Positions 63,982 to 64,000 of a DNA stretch of 64,000 bases are shown piece by piece. The stretch's first letter is position 1. The number at the start of each line of letters is the position of its first letter. The DNA is from Ypsolopha sequella (lineage: Eukaryota > Arthropoda > Insecta > Lepidoptera > Ypsolophidae), in assembly GCA_934047225.1 (NCBI GenBank), contig OW204012.1:11966001-12030000 (forward strand), read 5' to 3'. The notes beneath the pieces were generated by a model. It was not told where the DNA came from. It did not search any database and was given only the letters and a program-made list of their open reading frames with translations. The position numbers and the translations under genes were made by a program.

Positions 63982-64000
63982 AATGGAATTTGCTAATCGC

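Overview
The window reads as a transposon-rich insect nuclear region, most likely lepidopteran. It is AT-rich, its few host exons are short and separated by long introns, and it carries several dispersed repeats I associate with moths and butterflies (an RTE-type tail with GCGGGAAGCGACTTTG, Helitron-like units ending in GCGGGCGAAGCYGCGGGCAA-CTAG). The species assignment is inference. I saw no bacterial-type operon, CRISPR array, rRNA or tRNA.

Region 1 (1-16.9 kb, + strand) holds the 3' half of a host gene recognisable as UBXN4 (erasin, UBX-domain ER adaptor of p97/VCP). Five phase-compatible exons lie at about 1495-1642, 10445-10572, 13334-13496, 14679-14856 and 16713-16809; the first exons lie left of the window. 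The UBX exon has a 137-bp tandem duplication that creates a potential in-frame extra exon. The introns are packed with LINE 3' ends, foldback elements, Helitron-like units, MITEs and microsatellites.

Region 2 (17-28 kb) is intergenic: a MITE with another element inserted in it, a near-perfect 280-bp palindrome, a LINE RNase H relic, an 18-bp minisatellite, a 1-kb foldback element and a LINE with a long ORF2 (LINE-A, 22.6-26.7 kb).

Region 3 (28.1-37.0 kb, - strand) is a Ty1/copia retrotransposon with 197-bp LTRs and a 5-bp target duplication (AAAAG). It is interrupted by a second LINE (LINE-B) and by a 562-bp MITE; a second copy of that MITE lies just outside at 37.5-38.0 kb.

Region 4 (38-46 kb) is repeats and unassigned sequence, including a 1.26-kb TIR element that repeats a GTCCCGACCGCCAC motif, a G-rich tract and a 52-bp minisatellite.

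Region 5 (46.1-52.7 kb, + strand) is a fourfold tandem array of an MFS sugar/trehalose-type transporter. Copy 1 is the C-terminal exon of an ordinary gene. Copies 2-4 are about 1615-bp duplicates in which the first two membrane helices are replaced by a short new in-frame N-terminus with its own upstream region. A fifth copy of that N-terminal segment stands alone at the array end.

Region 6 (52.7-64 kb) has two small foldbacks, a broken non-LTR retrotransposon with a zinc finger and a C-terminal restriction-like endonuclease (55.4-58.3 kb), a probable first exon of a secreted/NRF-6-like host protein (59057-59225) and an intact Ty3/gypsy gag-pol (59743-63981, - strand) whose 5' LTR lies beyond the window.

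All identifications come from reading motifs; no database search was possible. Exon boundaries are predicted from splice consensus and phase only.
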